From Anaerolineales bacterium (GTDB lineage Bacteria; Chloroflexota; Anaerolineae; Anaerolineales; UBA4823): a DNA stretch of 13,036 bases. The stretch is from assembly GCA_028687395.1 (NCBI GenBank), contig JAQUAE010000018.1, positions 1-13,036 of the forward strand. The letters run 5' to 3'. The notes below the pieces were generated by a model. The model was not told where the DNA came from. It did no database searches and saw only the letters and a program-made list of their open reading frames with translations. This document shows, one piece after another, positions 12,222 through 13,036 of this stretch. The position numbers and the translations under genes are program-made. The number at the start of each line of letters is the position of its first letter. The first letter of the stretch is position 1.

Positions 12222-13036
12222 TTACTTAAACTTGTTAGCAAAGGCGTTGAACTTGGCGCCCAGCTCCTTGGCGATCTCATGGATGTCGTCCAGCGGCATG
12301 ACGGTGCAATCGAAGCCGATCATCTTCTTCATGATCTCGTTGGACCACTCGGGGATGTAGGCTGTGCCCTTCTCGTCGATGCGTTCGATGCCGTCGATCG
12401 CCTGGCCTTCCTCGTTGATCTTGATGGCTTCAGCCAGGGTGATATCGTTGGGCAGCTCGACCGTGGCGCCCTTGGCATCGACGCGCACGGGGTAACCGCC
12501 GGGGAGGCCGTCCGGGGCGGGGGCATGCAGGAACTCGCGGCGGTCATCCACCATGGCCAGGGTGATGGCCGCTGCAGAGGAGGCGGTCAGAATCTGCCCG
12601 CCGAGGCTACCAGTGCGGCGGTACCTCTTGGGCATATCCGCGAACACCTTGTCGATGTCAATGTCCCTGGTGACGTCCCGCCCGCCCACGAAAGCCTTCA
12701 GGTAATATGGCGCGCCGCCGGCGGTGCCAAATCGCGGGATGTAATGGCTGACGTAGTGCTGGCAGGCCAGGTAGATCTTGACGTCGCCCAGCGTGACGCC
12801 CAATTGGTCAGCGATGCCCAGGCGGATGGCCGGCACCGGGTTGGCCACGTTGCCGATGCCCACGGTGGGCTGCAGGCCGCGCGTCTTCAAGATTGGGCCG
12901 CAGGCATCTGGGAAGGCGGAGTTGATCACCTTGATGTCCATGCCGGTCATCTTCACCGCCTGCATCAGCTTGTAGACTACGGACAGGTGCATGGGCAGCC
13001 AGGGGCCGAAGCGAGCCTTGTCCAGATCGTCGAAAA
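12222..13036 (-). CDS. C-terminal part of an unidentified dehydrogenase-like protein (partial at window edge)
   Basis: The reading frame stays open to the right edge, so the N-terminus is missing; 270 residues are visible, ending at TAA 12222-12224. An ATG at 12992 is in frame, but the codons before it (FDDLDKARFGPWLP) continue naturally, so it is internal. Visible features are a beta-strand and loop INSAFPDACGPIL, then PTVGIGNVANPVPAIR, a His-containing YLACQHYVSHYIP, GTAGGAPYYLKAFV and, near the end, GGYPVRVDAKGATVELP followed by AIKINEEGQAIDGIERID. The layout (Rossmann exit, Asn-rich loop, GYPV...LP...EA...N-E) loosely recalls the malate/lactate-dehydrogenase superfamily, but I cannot assign a family with confidence. 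It is on the same strand as the cyclodeaminase-like gene 159 bases away and may belong to the same operon. Confidence 0.7.
   Translation of the reverse strand, partial: FDDLDKARFGPWLPMHLSVVYKLMQAVKMTGMDIKVINSAFPDACGPILKTRGLQPTVGIGNVANPVPAIRLGIADQLGVTLGDVKIYLACQHYVSHYIPRFGTAGGAPYYLKAFVGGRDVTRDIDIDKVFADMPKRYRRTGSLGGQILTASSAAAITLAMVDDRREFLHAPAPDGLPGGYPVRVDAKGATVELPNDITLAEAIKINEEGQAIDGIERIDEKGTAYIPEWSNEIMKKMIGFDCTVMPLDDIHEIAKELGAKFNAFANKFK

Overview
The window looks like a chromosomal stretch from a GC-rich, sugar-scavenging environmental bacterium, most plausibly of the Chloroflexota (Anaerolineae-like). This is an inference. It rests on high GC, the style of the surface lipoprotein (Ig-like domains, Pro/Thr linkers, a 'FWAD...GEC..LHWEV' module), the CUT1 sugar transporter with no local ATPase, and an opine-dehydrogenase/cyclodeaminase-type pair. 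There is no rRNA, tRNA, CRISPR array, intact transposase, phage gene or recognisable defence system.

Layout. (1) Positions 86-1380, plus strand: a membrane zinc metallopeptidase (HEAGH) and a small CopD-like membrane protein, closed by a textbook rho-independent terminator. (2) 1421-2101, minus: a class II aldolase/adducin-family enzyme, convergent with the CopD gene and divergent from the transporter. (3) 2102-2762: a long divergent regulatory region with two overlapping sigma70-like promoters and an open frame without a normal start that may be a gene remnant. (4) 2763-5967, plus: substrate-binding lipoprotein and two permeases of a CUT1-type ABC importer. The first and second genes are separated by a strong hairpin and then a separate, MITE-like 90-bp palindromic element. 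(5) 6062-9090, minus: a two-gene surface operon, a Pro/Thr-linker lipoprotein followed by a membrane-anchored protein with eleven calcium-binding thrombospondin type 3 repeats. (6) 9091-9940: a gene-poor gap with a plausible promoter for (5). (7) 9941-13036, minus: an octopine/nopaline-dehydrogenase-family enzyme, an ornithine-cyclodeaminase/mu-crystallin-family enzyme, and the C-terminal part of an unidentified dehydrogenase-like protein running off the right edge. A clear terminator lies after the opine dehydrogenase gene. A 117-bp long-inverted-repeat element sits between the partial gene and the cyclodeaminase-like gene.

How the genes may work together. The importer and the divergently transcribed aldolase could be one uptake/catabolism unit controlled from the shared 2102-2762 region. 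Its substrate cannot be read from sequence. The opine-dehydrogenase and cyclodeaminase-like enzymes are a tight gene pair and plausibly act on the same amino-acid-derived compound. The cyclodeaminase-like enzyme lacks the expected catalytic Asp context, so real ornithine cyclodeamination is doubtful. The most unusual structures are the two large palindromic elements (4146-4235 and 12085-12201), each sitting inside what looks like an operon.
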